From: Acinetobacter calcoaceticus
GTDB lineage: Bacteria > Pseudomonadota > Gammaproteobacteria > Pseudomonadales > Moraxellaceae
Assembly (NCBI RefSeq): GCF_004345325.1
Contig: NZ_SLVJ01000001.1
Span: forward strand, 1-64,000
Direction: 5' to 3'
DNA length: 64,000 nt
Position numbers and translations under genes: made by a program. Shown piece by piece: positions 1 to 10,291 of this stretch. Each line of letters opens with the position of its first letter. Within the stretch, counting starts at the first letter, position 1. Under the pieces are notes generated by a model. The model was not told where the DNA came from and ran no database searches. It worked only from the letters and a program-made list of their open reading frames with translations.

Positions 1-126
1 AGTAATTTCTACCTATCAATCAATGATATTTTTTAATTGATCGACCGGTAAAAATCCACACAAGTTGTTCTTCATAATCTATTAATGATCTTCTTACTGC
101 TTCGTCAGCAGCAAGCTAGGTCGGCT
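1..126 (-). other. Leader region of an rRNA operon lying beyond the left edge
   Basis: On the minus strand this stretch follows the two rrn-type promoters at 127-154 and 266-293 and runs to the window edge without any open reading frame. It contains a short hairpin (CTGCT...AGCAG, 105-117 region) and AT-rich sequence, which would be the untranslated 5' leader before 16S rRNA. The 16S gene itself is not in the window, so the assignment is inference from promoter architecture and my memory of Acinetobacter rrn leaders. Confidence 0.55.
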
Positions 127-154
127 ATATTACTCTCTTTCAACAGAAAGTCAA
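127..154 (-). promoter_or_regulatory. rrn-type promoter P2
   Basis: Read on the minus strand there is a TTGACT -35 hexamer (149-154), a 16-base spacer and a TAATAT -10 hexamer (127-132), followed by a GC-rich discriminator (AGCCGACC). A 16-base spacer and GC-rich discriminator are typical of growth-rate and stringently controlled rRNA promoters. It lies about 110 bases downstream of a second similar promoter, the usual tandem P1-P2 layout. Confidence 0.6.
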
Positions 155-265
155 CTAGTAATGTTGAAGTTTTTTAAATCCTTGTTTCTAAACACTCAAA
201 CCTAGCTTTTGCTAAGCGCTTGTTTATCAACAAGTTTTAATCAACATCACCGCCGATGGATGTGC

Positions 266-293
266 ATTATAGGCGAAATATTTTCAGGCGCAA
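266..293 (-). promoter_or_regulatory. rrn-type promoter P1
   Basis: On the minus strand a TTGCGC -35 element (288-293) is followed after 16 bases by a perfect TATAAT -10 (266-271) and a GC-containing discriminator. AT-rich sequence upstream (300-330) could act as an UP element. Together with P2 it would drive transcription leftwards out of the window. Confidence 0.6.
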
Positions 294-407
294 CCCCTAT
301 TTCGATAAAATGTCGAAAATAATATGTGTATGGTGGTTTTTTAGGCCAAATCATGCAGATTGCTGGGTTTTTAGGCTTTTTAAAACCTATTCATCGCGGT
401 AAATCGC

Positions 408-1484
408 TTATTTATTATTTTTAATCGTGACCGCAATCGGATGTTCGAGTTGTTCACGCAGCATTTCAGGGTGATTTTTCTCTTGCCACATTAATGGACG
501 ACAATCGATATATTCACAATATCCAGCCGTACCCTCTTCCTGTAGTTGATCGATTTCGATTTGATAGTTAAAACTTCCCGCATAGCCTGCGCCTAAACCA
601 AACTTAAAGTCACCACGACTTTGTGCATAGATTCGAATACTCTGCTTGCCTTGTTTACAGCGCCACTCAAACTCCCGTGGCAAATACATCGTTTGCTGAT
701 TTGGAGTCATCACTTTGGGATACACTCGATGCACCTTAAAATGTACCTGATGCTCAAAGCATACTGAACTGGCTTGGTTTAAATCCCGAAGATAGATTTT
801 TGACTGTAAGACTTGATTAAAATGATTGCGTATATGCAAGAGTAATAACTGACGTTGATCCTTTAATTGAATCACTTGATAAGTATAAAAACACAAAGGC
901 AGATAAGGTAAATAGATTGCTCTGGCATATTCAAAACTGCCCAGATGATCAATCTCAAAACGCTTTCCCTTATAAACCACTAGTCCCTGGCAATCACACA
1001 TTAGTGACCAGTGCTCATATAACCCGAAACGCATTTTAGAAAAATAAGAAACAATAGGATGGGTGTTGATATTCAAATCAATACTTAACTCAGCATCTTC
1101 GCGCTGTAGTTGAAGTTTCGGTAATGTTCCCGTTATATGATTATTAGGGCCAAACTGATAGTGATCATTTTTTAATATACAGGCCTGTTCAATCGAATAA
1201 TGACTAAATTGTCCATGCATATGCGGACTGACACTACTCATTAAGGTGATTGTATCTAAGGCAGAGGTTTGATTGGCAAGATGGTTTTTAAAGATCGGAA
1301 TATTGGGCTGTCCGATCAACACTCTAAAGTTCAGATAATGCAGGGGCGCAGGGAGATTCGGGATAATCAACGCTTGCTGAACAAATTTAAACCAAGCATG
1401 TGGTGGGTGAAAAGGCAATTGCAAAGGAAACTTGGTTTGAGGTGAAGCTTGTGATGCATGATGCGGTTGAATGGGTAATGACAT
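408..1484 (-). CDS. Conserved hypothetical protein, 358 aa
   Basis: I do not recognise a defined function. The protein has no signal peptide or membrane segment, and it alternates short beta-like segments rich in aromatic residues (for example YEHWSLMCDCQGLVVYKGKRF and GAGYAGSF regions), suggesting an all-beta fold. The ATG at 1484 is chosen over an upstream in-frame GTG at 1487 because an AAGGAG ribosome site sits six bases before it. It is transcribed towards the rrn promoters and follows pssA in the same orientation after 39 bases, so the two may share a transcript. It may belong to a DUF known mainly from Acinetobacter, but I cannot name it with certainty. Confidence 0.7.
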   Translation of the reverse strand: MSLPIQPHHASQASPQTKFPLQLPFHPPHAWFKFVQQALIIPNLPAPLHYLNFRVLIGQPNIPIFKNHLANQTSALDTITLMSSVSPHMHGQFSHYSIEQACILKNDHYQFGPNNHITGTLPKLQLQREDAELSIDLNINTHPIVSYFSKMRFGLYEHWSLMCDCQGLVVYKGKRFEIDHLGSFEYARAIYLPYLPLCFYTYQVIQLKDQRQLLLLHIRNHFNQVLQSKIYLRDLNQASSVCFEHQVHFKVHRVYPKVMTPNQQTMYLPREFEWRCKQGKQSIRIYAQSRGDFKFGLGAGYAGSFNYQIEIDQLQEEGTAGYCEYIDCRPLMWQEKNHPEMLREQLEHPIAVTIKNNK

Positions 1485-1523
1485 CACAAGCTCCTTATTA
1501 TTCGGTTCTCATCTACAACGAGG

Positions 1524-2348
1524 TTACTCAGTCTGGTTTCTGGCTAAAAAGGTGGTCAGAAAACCAGATAATGCATACACAATGGAAACCACCAATATAC
1601 CCAGCGGGATATCGTAGGTAATCAGTGCAAAGACCAATACCACAGGTAGCATCAAAGCAAAAGGTACACGTTTACGGTCTACTTGTTTAAACGAATAATA
1701 TTTAATATTCGATACCATGAGTAAACCGACGATGACCATAACAGCAGCATAAAGGATTTGCGTTGACAACTGTGTGGTCGCAAATACCATTGGATAATCA
1801 CGACTTACCCAAACCAAGGCAATCACAATCACCGCAGCCAAAGGACTAGCAATACCGATAAAGTAGCGCTTATCCACCACCCCGATTTGTACATTAAAAC
1901 GTGCTAAACGAAAAGCAGCACAGGCGGTGTAGACAAAACAACATGCCAAACCTATCCGCCCCAAACCGTTTAAGGCCCAGCTATACATTAAAATCGCAGG
2001 CGCCACACCAAAAGCCAATAGATCAGAAAGTGAATCATACTGCTCACCAAACGCACTTTGCGCACCGATGGCCCGCGCCACCCGTCCATCCAAACCATCT
2101 AACAATGCCGCTAGAAAAATCGCATAGATTGCATGTAAATAATCGTGATTCATACTCGCAATAATCGAGTAAAAACCTGACAACAATGCAGCTGTAGTAA
2201 TCAAGTTAGGCCAAAGGTAAATGCCACGGCGTTTAACCTTGTGTCCTTCTTGAGTATGCTCTTCTTCTTCCACTTCAAAAGTGATGCCATCGAAAGAATG
2301 ATCATCATGGCGAATATCATGCTGCTCAGGTTTGTTGGTATTTGTCAT
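1524..2348 (-). CDS. pssA: CDP-diacylglycerol--serine O-phosphatidyltransferase
   Basis: Makes phosphatidylserine from CDP-diacylglycerol and serine at the inner membrane, the first committed step to phosphatidylethanolamine. The CDP-alcohol phosphotransferase signature is complete: D84, D87-G88, A91-R92, G101, D105 and D109, within a polytopic hydrophobic protein. An acidic hydrophilic N-terminal tail of about 40 residues precedes the first membrane segment. At 274 residues it matches the membrane-integral (Bacillus/eukaryote-like) PssA class rather than the PLD-like E. coli enzyme. The start has AGGA 6-8 bases upstream. The phosphatidylglycerophosphate synthase family shares the motif, but the N-terminal WPNLIT region fits PssA. 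Confidence 0.9.
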   Translation of the reverse strand: MTNTNKPEQHDIRHDDHSFDGITFEVEEEEHTQEGHKVKRRGIYLWPNLITTAALLSGFYSIIASMNHDYLHAIYAIFLAALLDGLDGRVARAIGAQSAFGEQYDSLSDLLAFGVAPAILMYSWALNGLGRIGLACCFVYTACAAFRLARFNVQIGVVDKRYFIGIASPLAAVIVIALVWVSRDYPMVFATTQLSTQILYAAVMVIVGLLMVSNIKYYSFKQVDRKRVPFALMLPVVLVFALITYDIPLGILVVSIVYALSGFLTTFLARNQTE

Positions 2349-2407
2349 TCTTCAATCCTAATCATTAACTTTATTATGCTTTAATCGCGCCTTAAGTTTA
2401 AATCCTA

Positions 2408-3265
2408 TTATTCACCAACCAACCAACGAACCGCAGCATGCCCACCATTTTCACTCATTCGTAAATGTGGGAATAGCCATTGCAAGGCTTCGTCTGCTTG
2501 GTTTGAGAACTGCCAAGGTGGATTAATCACCAGTAAACCACAACCATTTAAGCCGACTGGCGTGTCATCTGGCCATACACAAATTTCACAAATCAATTGA
2601 CGGCGAATACCTGTTTTCTGCATTTTCTTTTCAAAACGCTCGATCATGGCGCGATCTTTAATTGGATACCACAGTGCAATCACCCCAGTCGGCCATTTTT
2701 TATGAGCAATTTGAAGTAGTTGTACCAATTGTGGGAAATCCTTACGCTCAATTTCGTAAGGCGGATCAATCATAACCAAACCACGTTTTTCAGGTGGTGG
2801 AATCACCCCCATCAATCCCTCATAAGCATCACGCTCATGTAGACCTGCACGTTTGTCGCGAATATTGTCATACAACTGTTGGAATACATCCGGTTGCATT
2901 TCAAAAATCGTTGCTTTGTCCATTTCACGCATCGCTTCGACCGCGAACCACGGCGAACCTGGATAAGCGCCACGACCACGTTGAGCACGTAACTTTTCAA
3001 CTAATTTAAGGTATTGTTGAATCGCAATAGGCGCTTGACGCGTAATCGAATCGTCCAATTTCACCAGACGATGAATCCCGTTCAGGAATTCACCCGATTT
3101 CTGTGCAGGAGCTGAGGATAAATCGTATTCACCCGCCCCACCATGTGTATCAATATAACGATACGCTTTATCTTTGGCATTTAAACGTGTTAGTAACTGT
3201 AGCAACAACACATGTTTCATAACATCAGCAAAGTTGCCTGCATGAAAATGATGACGGTAATTCAT
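2408..3265 (-). CDS. rlmJ: 23S rRNA (adenine(2030)-N6)-methyltransferase RlmJ
   Basis: Methylates N6 of A2030 in 23S rRNA using S-adenosylmethionine. The N-terminus MNYRHHFHAGNFADVMKH is the hallmark of this family, and the catalytic DPPY motif of N6-adenine methyltransferases is present (VMIDPPYEI). The reading frame is open for another 37 codons upstream, but the start at 3265 gives 285 residues, close to the 280 of E. coli RlmJ, and has AGAGGA twelve bases upstream; ATG 3277 would abut that ribosome site. It is divergent from the oxygenase gene starting at 3380. Confidence 0.92.
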   Translation of the reverse strand: MNYRHHFHAGNFADVMKHVLLLQLLTRLNAKDKAYRYIDTHGGAGEYDLSSAPAQKSGEFLNGIHRLVKLDDSITRQAPIAIQQYLKLVEKLRAQRGRGAYPGSPWFAVEAMREMDKATIFEMQPDVFQQLYDNIRDKRAGLHERDAYEGLMGVIPPPEKRGLVMIDPPYEIERKDFPQLVQLLQIAHKKWPTGVIALWYPIKDRAMIERFEKKMQKTGIRRQLICEICVWPDDTPVGLNGCGLLVINPPWQFSNQADEALQWLFPHLRMSENGGHAAVRWLVGE

Positions 3266-3379
3266 GTTTAGATTCATTCCTCTATTCAACAGGCATTTTA
3301 GCATGAAAAAATATTTCTTCACTGCCCGTCTCATGTTCTGAAATAATGTAGGCTCAAAATTACCAGTGAATCTCAAATA

Positions 3380-3982
3380 ATGGATGCAATTCTTCTCCCA
3401 GAGTCATGCCATGTTGATCAAATTTTAAATGATTTAGATCAACATGGTTTCACAATAATCGACAAAGTCTATCCACCTGATATTCACACTGAACTACGCA
3501 CAACCTGTAGCAACAATTTAAATTACTTTCGTGAAGCTGCCATCCAAAATGGTGTAGTGAGTCATATCCGCAGTGACCATATCTTATGGATTAAGGATGA
3601 CAGCGAATTCGCCAAAGCACATTTACAATTATTAGATGCAGTATCTATTTGTTTAAATCAACATTTTTACTTGGGCATTCAAACAGTTGAAGCCCACTTT
3701 GCCTGTTATAACAGTGGCGAATTTTATGCACTCCATCGCGATAACCCGCAACAAAAAAATGATCGCGTGATTTCTAGCGTATTTTATCTACATCAGCATT
3801 GGCAACCCGACTGGGGCGGACAATTGCGCCTACAAGATAAAAATCAACTTTGGCATACCATCCAACCCGACCCCAATCGCTTGGTGCTGTTTCAAAGTGA
3901 CTTATTACATGAAGTATTAGAAGCGAAGCAACAACGTCTGTCCATTACCGCATGGCTCAGAAGTGGAACTCAGCTTTGGTAA
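3380..3982 (+). CDS. 2-oxoglutarate/Fe(II)-dependent oxygenase (prolyl 4-hydroxylase-like)
   Basis: A 200-residue protein with the double-stranded beta-helix signature of the P4Hc family. The iron ligands appear to be H119, D121 (in LHRDNP) and H177 (DLLHEV), and R186 (QQRLSI) would bind 2-oxoglutarate. The substrate is not evident; bacterial members hydroxylate prolyl residues of translation factors or other targets. There is no signal peptide, so it should be cytoplasmic. It is divergent from rlmJ with about 110 bases between the starts. The ribosome site before the ATG is weak. Confidence 0.82.
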   Translation: MDAILLPESCHVDQILNDLDQHGFTIIDKVYPPDIHTELRTTCSNNLNYFREAAIQNGVVSHIRSDHILWIKDDSEFAKAHLQLLDAVSICLNQHFYLGIQTVEAHFACYNSGEFYALHRDNPQQKNDRVISSVFYLHQHWQPDWGGQLRLQDKNQLWHTIQPDPNRLVLFQSDLLHEVLEAKQQRLSITAWLRSGTQLW

Positions 3983-4051
3983 AGCGCCACTGACTTTAAA
4001 TTATGGGTTTCATCCTCATATACAAGCTAAGTTGTAACAGGATTTAAGTGA

Positions 4052-4579
4052 ATGGTTGAAGAAGCAAAACTTATTATTTCGCGTATCGGTGAAACAGATC
4101 AGTTATGTTTGACGGAGAATACGCCAGCATTGGCTTTAGAACGCAGTGATCTACGCCTAAAGTTGGTCACGCTCAGCCATGCGCGTGGTGAACAAATTTA
4201 TTTTCTACAAGAAGCCATTGTCCTACTCGAACAAGCGCGTGTCGAATATGAAGAAATGCCGATGCACATGTATTTGGAACTCTCTTTACATCTGGCCAAA
4301 GCCTATATGATGTATTTTGAGATCAGCCAAGAGTTACGGTTTGCATTGATCACGCAACAGATTTTAAGACCCTTGGTGGCACATGAATCCTCGGATATTT
4401 ACTTCTTTTTGGCGTATGCCTCGATCAGTCAGAATGAACTGGCGATGACGCGCCATTGGTTAAATAAATATGCCAAGCGCACTGATTTCGATCCAGAATT
4501 GATCTTGATGCATCCTGCTTTCTCAGCGATGAGTCAAGAGAGCTGGTTTCAGAAAATTTGCCAGGCTCGACTGCACTAA
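4052..4579 (+). CDS. Conserved hypothetical, mostly helical protein, 175 aa
   Basis: I do not recognise this family. The sequence is soluble, acidic and predicted helical by eye, with spacing of aromatic and leucine residues (for example residues 70-140) reminiscent of degenerate TPR-type helix pairs. No signal peptide, metal motif or catalytic motif is visible. An AGGA site lies about nine bases before the ATG. It is followed immediately by a bidirectional terminator shared with mdh. Confidence 0.65.
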   Translation: MVEEAKLIISRIGETDQLCLTENTPALALERSDLRLKLVTLSHARGEQIYFLQEAIVLLEQARVEYEEMPMHMYLELSLHLAKAYMMYFEISQELRFALITQQILRPLVAHESSDIYFFLAYASISQNELAMTRHWLNKYAKRTDFDPELILMHPAFSAMSQESWFQKICQARLH

Positions 4580-4600
4580 AAAAGCACGGTAATAAGGCAC

Positions 4601-4631
4601 AAAAAAACACCCTACTTTGGGGTGTTTTTTT
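4601..4631. terminator. Bidirectional intrinsic terminator
   Basis: A CACCC/GGGTG stem with a seven-base loop is flanked by seven A on the left and seven T on the right, so it can stop transcription from both the hypothetical gene (+) and mdh (-). Confidence 0.85.
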
Positions 4632-4643
4632 GTTTAATAACGC

Positions 4644-5630
4644 TTAGTTGAATAAATGCGCGATAGCATCACGCTCTTCAACCAATTCGTTCAAAGTAAT
4701 GTCCATACGTTCACGGCTGAATTGGTCAATTTCTAGACCTTCAACACGTGTGTATTGACCATTTTCACATGTAACTGGCACGCCATACATGATGCCTTCA
4801 GGAATACCATAAGAACCGTCTGAAGGAATACCCATCGTTACCCACTCGCCGTTGGTGCCAAGCGCCCAATCATGCATGTGATCGATCGCAGCATTTGCAG
4901 CAGAAGCAGCAGAAGATAGACCACGTGCTTCAATAATTGCAGCACCACGTTTACCAACAGTCGGAAGGAATACGTTAGCGTTCCACTCTTGATCATTGAT
5001 CAAGTCTTTTACGTTTTCGCCATTGATGGTTGCAAAACGGTAATCAGCATACATCGTTGGAGAGTGGTTACCCCAAACAGCAAGTTTTTTAATGTCTTTA
5101 ACCGCTTTACCTGTTTTTGCAGCAACTTGGCTAAGCGCACGGTTGTGGTCTAAACGTAGCATTGCAGTGAATTGACCTGGGTTTAAATCAGGAGCGGATT
5201 TCATTGCGATATATGCGTTGGTATTTGCTGGGTTACCCACAACCAATACTTTTACGTCACGGCTTGCGTGATCGTTGATTGCTTTACCTTGTAGAGTAAA
5301 GATTTTAGCATTTTCTTGTAGAAGATCAGCACGTTCCATACCAGGACCACGTGGACGTGAACCCACGAGTAAGCAGTAGTCTGCATCTTTAAATGCAACT
5401 ACAGGATCGTCAGTACCAACCATGCCTGCCAATAATGGGAATGCACAGTCTTCAAGCTCCATCATCACGCCTTTAAGCGCTTGTTGAGCTTTCTCAACTG
5501 GGATTTCAAGCATTTGCAAAATAACTGGTTGGTCTTTTCCTAACATTTCGCCGCTGGCAATACGGAACAATAAGCTATAACCAATTTGACCTGCAGCGCC
5601 TGTAACGGCAACACGAACGGGTTGCTTCAT
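4644..5630 (-). CDS. mdh: Malate dehydrogenase (NAD-dependent)
   Basis: Interconverts malate and oxaloacetate in the TCA cycle. The Rossmann glycine motif is at the N-terminus (GAAGQIG), the substrate-binding arginines are in [13 protein letters not shown], and the catalytic histidine is in WGNHSP. The length of 328 residues fits the cytosolic-type MDH used by Acinetobacter, Pseudomonas relatives and beta-proteobacteria rather than the shorter E. coli type. GGAG lies nine bases before the ATG. It is a single-gene unit with its own terminator at 4601-4631. Confidence 0.96.
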   Translation of the reverse strand: MKQPVRVAVTGAAGQIGYSLLFRIASGEMLGKDQPVILQMLEIPVEKAQQALKGVMMELEDCAFPLLAGMVGTDDPVVAFKDADYCLLVGSRPRGPGMERADLLQENAKIFTLQGKAINDHASRDVKVLVVGNPANTNAYIAMKSAPDLNPGQFTAMLRLDHNRALSQVAAKTGKAVKDIKKLAVWGNHSPTMYADYRFATINGENVKDLINDQEWNANVFLPTVGKRGAAIIEARGLSSAASAANAAIDHMHDWALGTNGEWVTMGIPSDGSYGIPEGIMYGVPVTCENGQYTRVEGLEIDQFSRERMDITLNELVEERDAIAHLFN

Positions 5631-5835
5631 ATCATCATCTCCAATTGAGGATCGTTAATGTAATTAAACGGGTTTTTCCATTTAATCGAATCATCATAAA
5701 CGGCAAAGATTGTACTCCAATCCTTTATCACTTGCATGAAAAACAGCGGGGATTTCAACAAAAGTATGATATGAAATTTAAATCTGTGACCGAGTTTGAA
5801 TACCGCAACTCGCCTCAAGCCTTGTTCACCACCTG

Positions 5836-6498
5836 TTAAAAACGCCCTTTAATCAAGAACTCACTTGGACAACTAGTAACCACTCGACTTGAGCATTGAC
5901 GGTACTGACCATTCACCGTGTAACAGACTTTGACCTCGGTTAATACCGGTAATGCTCGAGTGTTCTGGCAACTAAAGCGTAAACCACCATCAGGTAAACT
6001 TGGATTGAGTTTTAAAAATTGTGCTCTTAAATTGGCTTGCCGAATCACTTTATCTTCATAACTGGTTAAATCTGCGGGTATTTTTAACTTTTCAGCCAAG
6101 TTTATAATGGTTCTAAAATACTGGCTGGCATTCATGGGCACACAGCCTCCAACCGTTCGCCACAGTTGAGTTCGTGCATTTTCATCTGGCATGACGCGTA
6201 CCACCACTTTTGCTTGTAATGGTGCCAAAGCAGACGATGATTTAGTCGTACAATCAGCGGCTTGAGTTTCGGGATACAGCCCTGCGATGGTGAGCGCATA
6301 TCCTTCTAGGCATTTACGTTGCTTGGCGACATTGCGATCTAGGGCGCAAATCGCAGGTGTCATATGCACTTGCATCACATAGCCTTGCAATGGGACTTGT
6401 GCCGCAGAACTTGGGAGTTGCACAAACAGCAAGATGGCGAAACCCGCCCCCCATGCCAAGCATTGCTTTTTAATACATCGAAACAAAGTATTCTTCAT
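5836..6498 (-). CDS. Secreted RNase T2-fold protein lacking catalytic residues
   Basis: After a signal peptide (residues 1-33, cleaved near SSAA) the mature protein starts with the typical RNase T2 beginning (YVMQVHMTPAIC, cf. yVLalsWsPtyC). The first active-site motif, normally HGLWP, reads AGLYP (A72 in place of His); the second, normally HEWxKHGxC, reads QLWRTVGGC (V116 in place of His, Lys and Glu also lost). Paired cysteines (C51, C63, C83, C119 and others) are kept. It should therefore be folded in the periplasm but not act as a T2 nuclease; a binding role is possible. The ATG at 6498 is preferred to a TTG 15 bases upstream. It lies 23 bases after the lytic transglycosylase gene in the same direction. 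Confidence 0.75.
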   Translation of the reverse strand: MKNTLFRCIKKQCLAWGAGFAILLFVQLPSSAAQVPLQGYVMQVHMTPAICALDRNVAKQRKCLEGYALTIAGLYPETQAADCTTKSSSALAPLQAKVVVRVMPDENARTQLWRTVGGCVPMNASQYFRTIINLAEKLKIPADLTSYEDKVIRQANLRAQFLKLNPSLPDGGLRFSCQNTRALPVLTEVKVCYTVNGQYRQCSSRVVTSCPSEFLIKGRF

Positions 6499-6521
6499 TG
6501 ATCTACACAACAAATCTCATG

Positions 6522-8477
6522 TTATGGATTGCGAACAGGAATAGCTGGCATCCGACTTTCTATAATTTGCGGGCCTTGATTCAATAAAATGCCGTAATGC
6601 ACAGCATTGGTCATGACATTCTTCACGTAATCACGTGTTTCGTGCAATGGAATGGCTTCGGTGTATTGATCTGCCGATAGCACACCCTGTTCAGGCTGCC
6701 AACGTTTAGCACGATTTGGACCTGCGTTATAACCCGCTGTGGCCAATACAGGATTGGCATTGAGCTGCCCCTGAATCATTGACAGATAATAGGTTCCATA
6801 ACGAATATTGGTATTGGTATCACTCAGCGCAGCAGGGTTATAGGTTTCACCCATCTGGCGCGCCACTTGTTTTGCTGTATTTGGCATGATCTGCATCAAG
6901 CCTCCAGCGCCGACATGCGATCGGGCATTAGTGACAAAACGACTTTCCTGACGCATCAGGCCATAAGCCCACGCAGGATCGATCCCTACATTGCGACTAT
7001 GACTCACCACGGTCGCTTGATGCGGCGTGGCATAGCGATAAGCATAATTGTGTTTATTCACGGTACGATCCGCTGCATAGATTGCACGATCGTACCAGCC
7101 CATATCGGTTGCGCGCTTTGCAGCGGCCAACAACAAGCCATCATCATGTTTTAAATAGGCTTGGCGTACCGCCCAATTCCATTCACGATTAATATAGTTG
7201 GCGGGTGCATTGATATTGCGCAGTGCAAAGGCACGGCGGAAATGAATGTCTTGATTAAGACGTTGTAAATCATTACTACTTGGTTGCTCTGCGGGTTGAG
7301 TCGCGTTGTAACGTTGCCCCAAATGATCCTTGGCAAGCAGGTTGTGATAATCATCACCAGCAGCAGCCAAGCGTTTATAAATCTCTAGTGCGGTTTTTTT
7401 CGATTGACTGTCAGCACGTTGTTCTGAGGCGCGCGCCAACCAATATTGCCAACGGTCTTCTTGCTTTTGGGTCACGCTCATACTGTCGATGGCTCGAATC
7501 ACACTTTCCCAACTGCCAAAACGTATGGCCTGACGCGCATAAATTTCAGCTTCTTCATTGGTAAATGGTGCACCATAACTGGCATCAAAGGCATTTAAAA
7601 CTTCACGATTAAAATTATTTTTCATCACCGTGGTGCCGCCGATATAACCCACAGTACGATAGATATATTTTTGTACATCTGCTGGTGTGTCCTGCACCAG
7701 TTTTGGCAACATTTGCAAAGCGGATGCCAGATCACTATCCGCGACACGACCTAATGCAAAGACCAAGTATGCATAGTCATTCAAGTTGTTTTTCGGTGCT
7801 GACCAAAGATAGCTGAGTGGATTGGCTTGAATCTGGTTGAACTGTGCCAGTGAGAGGTTTGTCCCCAACGTCTGACCTGTTGCAATTGCAGGTCCAGACT
7901 GCCCTGCACGAAGTTGTGCATAAAGTCGTTGCTGACGATCCTCGTTGGTCATCAAAGGACTCGACAACATCAGGCGTCCTAAACCATTACAAGATTCGGG
8001 CTGACTATTGGTTGCCAGCCAAACATCTTTATATTCAGCAAAGACCAAACTATCCCCTGTCTTGGCACGGACTTGCGCCACGGCACAACTCTCAGCCTGA
8101 TCGGGGTTAGTCACATAAGTCAACACAGGTTGAGCGCTATTGAAATCAGCCATTTTGACTTTTTCTTCAACATAATCTGCTGCTAATTTTTCAGCCATGG
8201 CGGATTGCGGATAACGTTGAGAAAAAGACACGATACTGCTGGCAGGTTTGAGGCCTAAATTGGAGTTTAAACTCCAATATTCAGGATAATAGCCCAAGGC
8301 ATCATCCTGCATGGATGCCTGATATTGTTCTAATAAAGCCGTGTTGCCTGCATTGGCCGCACGTAATGCGTCATTAAACTGAGACTCAGCGGCATAAGCG
8401 TGTTGAGCTGTCGCGACAGCGATACAACTTAACAGATACGTTCCGATGGTTTTTAAATGTAATTGTTGTTTGTACAC
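6522..8477 (-). CDS. slt: Soluble lytic murein transglycosylase
   Basis: Cleaves the MurNAc-GlcNAc bond of peptidoglycan to give 1,6-anhydromuropeptides in the periplasm. After the signal peptide comes a long helical superhelix (roughly residues 30-470), then the lysozyme-like SLT domain with the catalytic glutamate in LMRQESRF (about residue 511), the GAGGLMQIMP motif and the AGYNAGP motif. The GTG at 8477 is chosen because a GGAAGGGG ribosome site lies four to five bases upstream and the resulting N-terminus (MYKQQLHLKTIGTYLLSC) is a normal signal peptide; an in-frame start at 8522 would give an overlong n-region. It probably forms an operon with the RNase T2-like gene. Confidence 0.9.
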   Translation of the reverse strand: MYKQQLHLKTIGTYLLSCIAVATAQHAYAAESQFNDALRAANAGNTALLEQYQASMQDDALGYYPEYWSLNSNLGLKPASSIVSFSQRYPQSAMAEKLAADYVEEKVKMADFNSAQPVLTYVTNPDQAESCAVAQVRAKTGDSLVFAEYKDVWLATNSQPESCNGLGRLMLSSPLMTNEDRQQRLYAQLRAGQSGPAIATGQTLGTNLSLAQFNQIQANPLSYLWSAPKNNLNDYAYLVFALGRVADSDLASALQMLPKLVQDTPADVQKYIYRTVGYIGGTTVMKNNFNREVLNAFDASYGAPFTNEEAEIYARQAIRFGSWESVIRAIDSMSVTQKQEDRWQYWLARASEQRADSQSKKTALEIYKRLAAAGDDYHNLLAKDHLGQRYNATQPAEQPSSNDLQRLNQDIHFRRAFALRNINAPANYINREWNWAVRQAYLKHDDGLLLAAAKRATDMGWYDRAIYAADRTVNKHNYAYRYATPHQATVVSHSRNVGIDPAWAYGLMRQESRFVTNARSHVGAGGLMQIMPNTAKQVARQMGETYNPAALSDTNTNIRYGTYYLSMIQGQLNANPVLATAGYNAGPNRAKRWQPEQGVLSADQYTEAIPLHETRDYVKNVMTNAVHYGILLNQGPQIIESRMPAIPVRNP

Positions 8478-8798
8478 GATGCCCCTTCCAACTTGCATAA
8501 CAAGTCTAATGAATACTTTCATAGTTTAAGGAACATAGTTTAATAATTCCGAGACAATTCTACTGTTCTGTTATGTAACCTCATGATTCACAGACAATAT
8601 TAAGCATTGATTTTGACCCCATATTCAACATTAGATCGATGCAATTTATTTCTTAGCCCATTTCAACGCAAATCCTGTAAAATAAGCTGCTTTATGTGCG
8701 TCTGCTTCGGCAAGCGACTCAACCCTATTGAATTTACCCAACGATTGCTGCGTATTTTATACGTCTAAAGCCAATTCGTTTATGACTGAGGAGCCTTC

Positions 8799-10253
8799 AT
8801 GACGGTTCAAACCTTCATCCCCAATGTTGCCAAAGCTGCTTCAGAAAACACTGTTCACCAGCCACAGCACACCCCAGCCTTCGATACTGTGAAAAAGCTT
8901 TATATCGAAACGCAAGGGTGTCAGATGAATGAGTATGACAGTAACCGCATGGCTGATTTATTAGGCGATTCTCACGGATATATCCTCACCAGCGATCCGA
9001 GTGATGCCGATATCCTGTTAATGAATACCTGTTCGATACGTGAAAAAGCCCAAGAGAAAGTATTTTCTGAACTTGGTCGCTGGCGCAAACTGAAAGAAAA
9101 AAATCCTGATCTAGTCATCGGTGTTGGTGGTTGTGTTGCTTCGCAAGAAGGCGACAACATCCAAAAACGTGCACCCTATGTCGACATGGTTTTTGGGCCG
9201 CAGACCTTGCATCGCTTACCACAGATGCTTGATCAACATCATGATCAAGTTGAAAAGCCGAAACGTGAAAAGATTAGTTTGGTCGACATTTCATTTCCAG
9301 ATATTGAAAAATTTGACTTCCTGCCTGAACCCCGTGTTGAGGGCTATAAAGCCTTTGTCTCGATTATGGAAGGTTGTTCGAAGTACTGCTCTTTCTGTGT
9401 GGTGCCCTATACCCGAGGTGAAGAAGTCTCTCGTCCACTCGACGATGTATTGGCTGAAATCGCTGGTTTGGCTGAAAAAGGGGTTCGCGAGATCTCACTA
9501 CTCGGTCAAAACGTCAATGGTTATCGTGGCGAAACTTTTGAAGGTGAGATTTGTACCTTTGACCAACTGTTGCGCTTAGTGGCAGAAATTCCTGGCATCG
9601 GTCGTTTGCGCTATACCACCTCACATCCGCTTGAGTTTTCAGAAGCTTTAATCGAATGTTATCGTGACTTGCCGCAAATGGTGTCGCATTTACACCTACC
9701 GGTACAAAGCGGTTCCAATGCAGTGTTACAGGGCATGAAACGTAACCACAGCATCGACGTGTATATCGATAAGATTGCCAAGCTACGCAAAGTACGTCCA
9801 GACATGCATTTGTCGAGTGACTTTATTATCGGCTTCCCAGGTGAAACCGATGCACACTTTGCTGAAACCTACCAGTTTATTCAAGATTTGGACTTCGACC
9901 ATTCCTATAGTTTTGTCTACTCTAAACGACCAGGTACGCCTGCTTCTGAACTGGCTGATGACACGCCTGATCTGGTGAAAAAAGAACGCTTAGCCAAAGT
10001 CCAACAATGGATCAAACAGTCTAGTATTCGCAAGACTGATGCCATGTTAGGAACTACACAACGTGTTCTAATTGAAAAGATTTCCGACAAAAATCCGGAC
10101 CATTTAATCGGTACTGCTGACAATACACGTTTAGTCACATTTATCGGAGATGCAGACTGGGTGGGACGCTTCGCAGAAATTGAAATCACAGAGATCAAAA
10201 CTTTGAATTTAGTTTATGGTGAGCTCTTGAATCTTGAACCCGACGTGGCGTAA
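8799..10253 (+). CDS. miaB: tRNA-2-methylthio-N6-dimethylallyladenosine synthase
   Basis: Radical-SAM methylthiotransferase that adds a methylthio group to i6A37 of tRNAs reading UNN codons. The N-terminal cluster domain has its three cysteines (TQGCQMN, NTCSIRE, GGCVASQ), the radical-SAM cluster motif is CSKYCSFC, and a C-terminal TRAM domain follows (about residues 415-480). The length of 484 residues is normal. GAGG lies about nine bases before the ATG. It heads a set with phoH and ybeY, a gene order widely kept in gammaproteobacteria. Confidence 0.96.
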   Translation: MTVQTFIPNVAKAASENTVHQPQHTPAFDTVKKLYIETQGCQMNEYDSNRMADLLGDSHGYILTSDPSDADILLMNTCSIREKAQEKVFSELGRWRKLKEKNPDLVIGVGGCVASQEGDNIQKRAPYVDMVFGPQTLHRLPQMLDQHHDQVEKPKREKISLVDISFPDIEKFDFLPEPRVEGYKAFVSIMEGCSKYCSFCVVPYTRGEEVSRPLDDVLAEIAGLAEKGVREISLLGQNVNGYRGETFEGEICTFDQLLRLVAEIPGIGRLRYTTSHPLEFSEALIECYRDLPQMVSHLHLPVQSGSNAVLQGMKRNHSIDVYIDKIAKLRKVRPDMHLSSDFIIGFPGETDAHFAETYQFIQDLDFDHSYSFVYSKRPGTPASELADDTPDLVKKERLAKVQQWIKQSSIRKTDAMLGTTQRVLIEKISDKNPDHLIGTADNTRLVTFIGDADWVGRFAEIEITEIKTLNLVYGELLNLEPDVA

Positions 10254-10291
10254 TGTAGGGCTATAGATCTGACTACCCAAAAGGATATCTC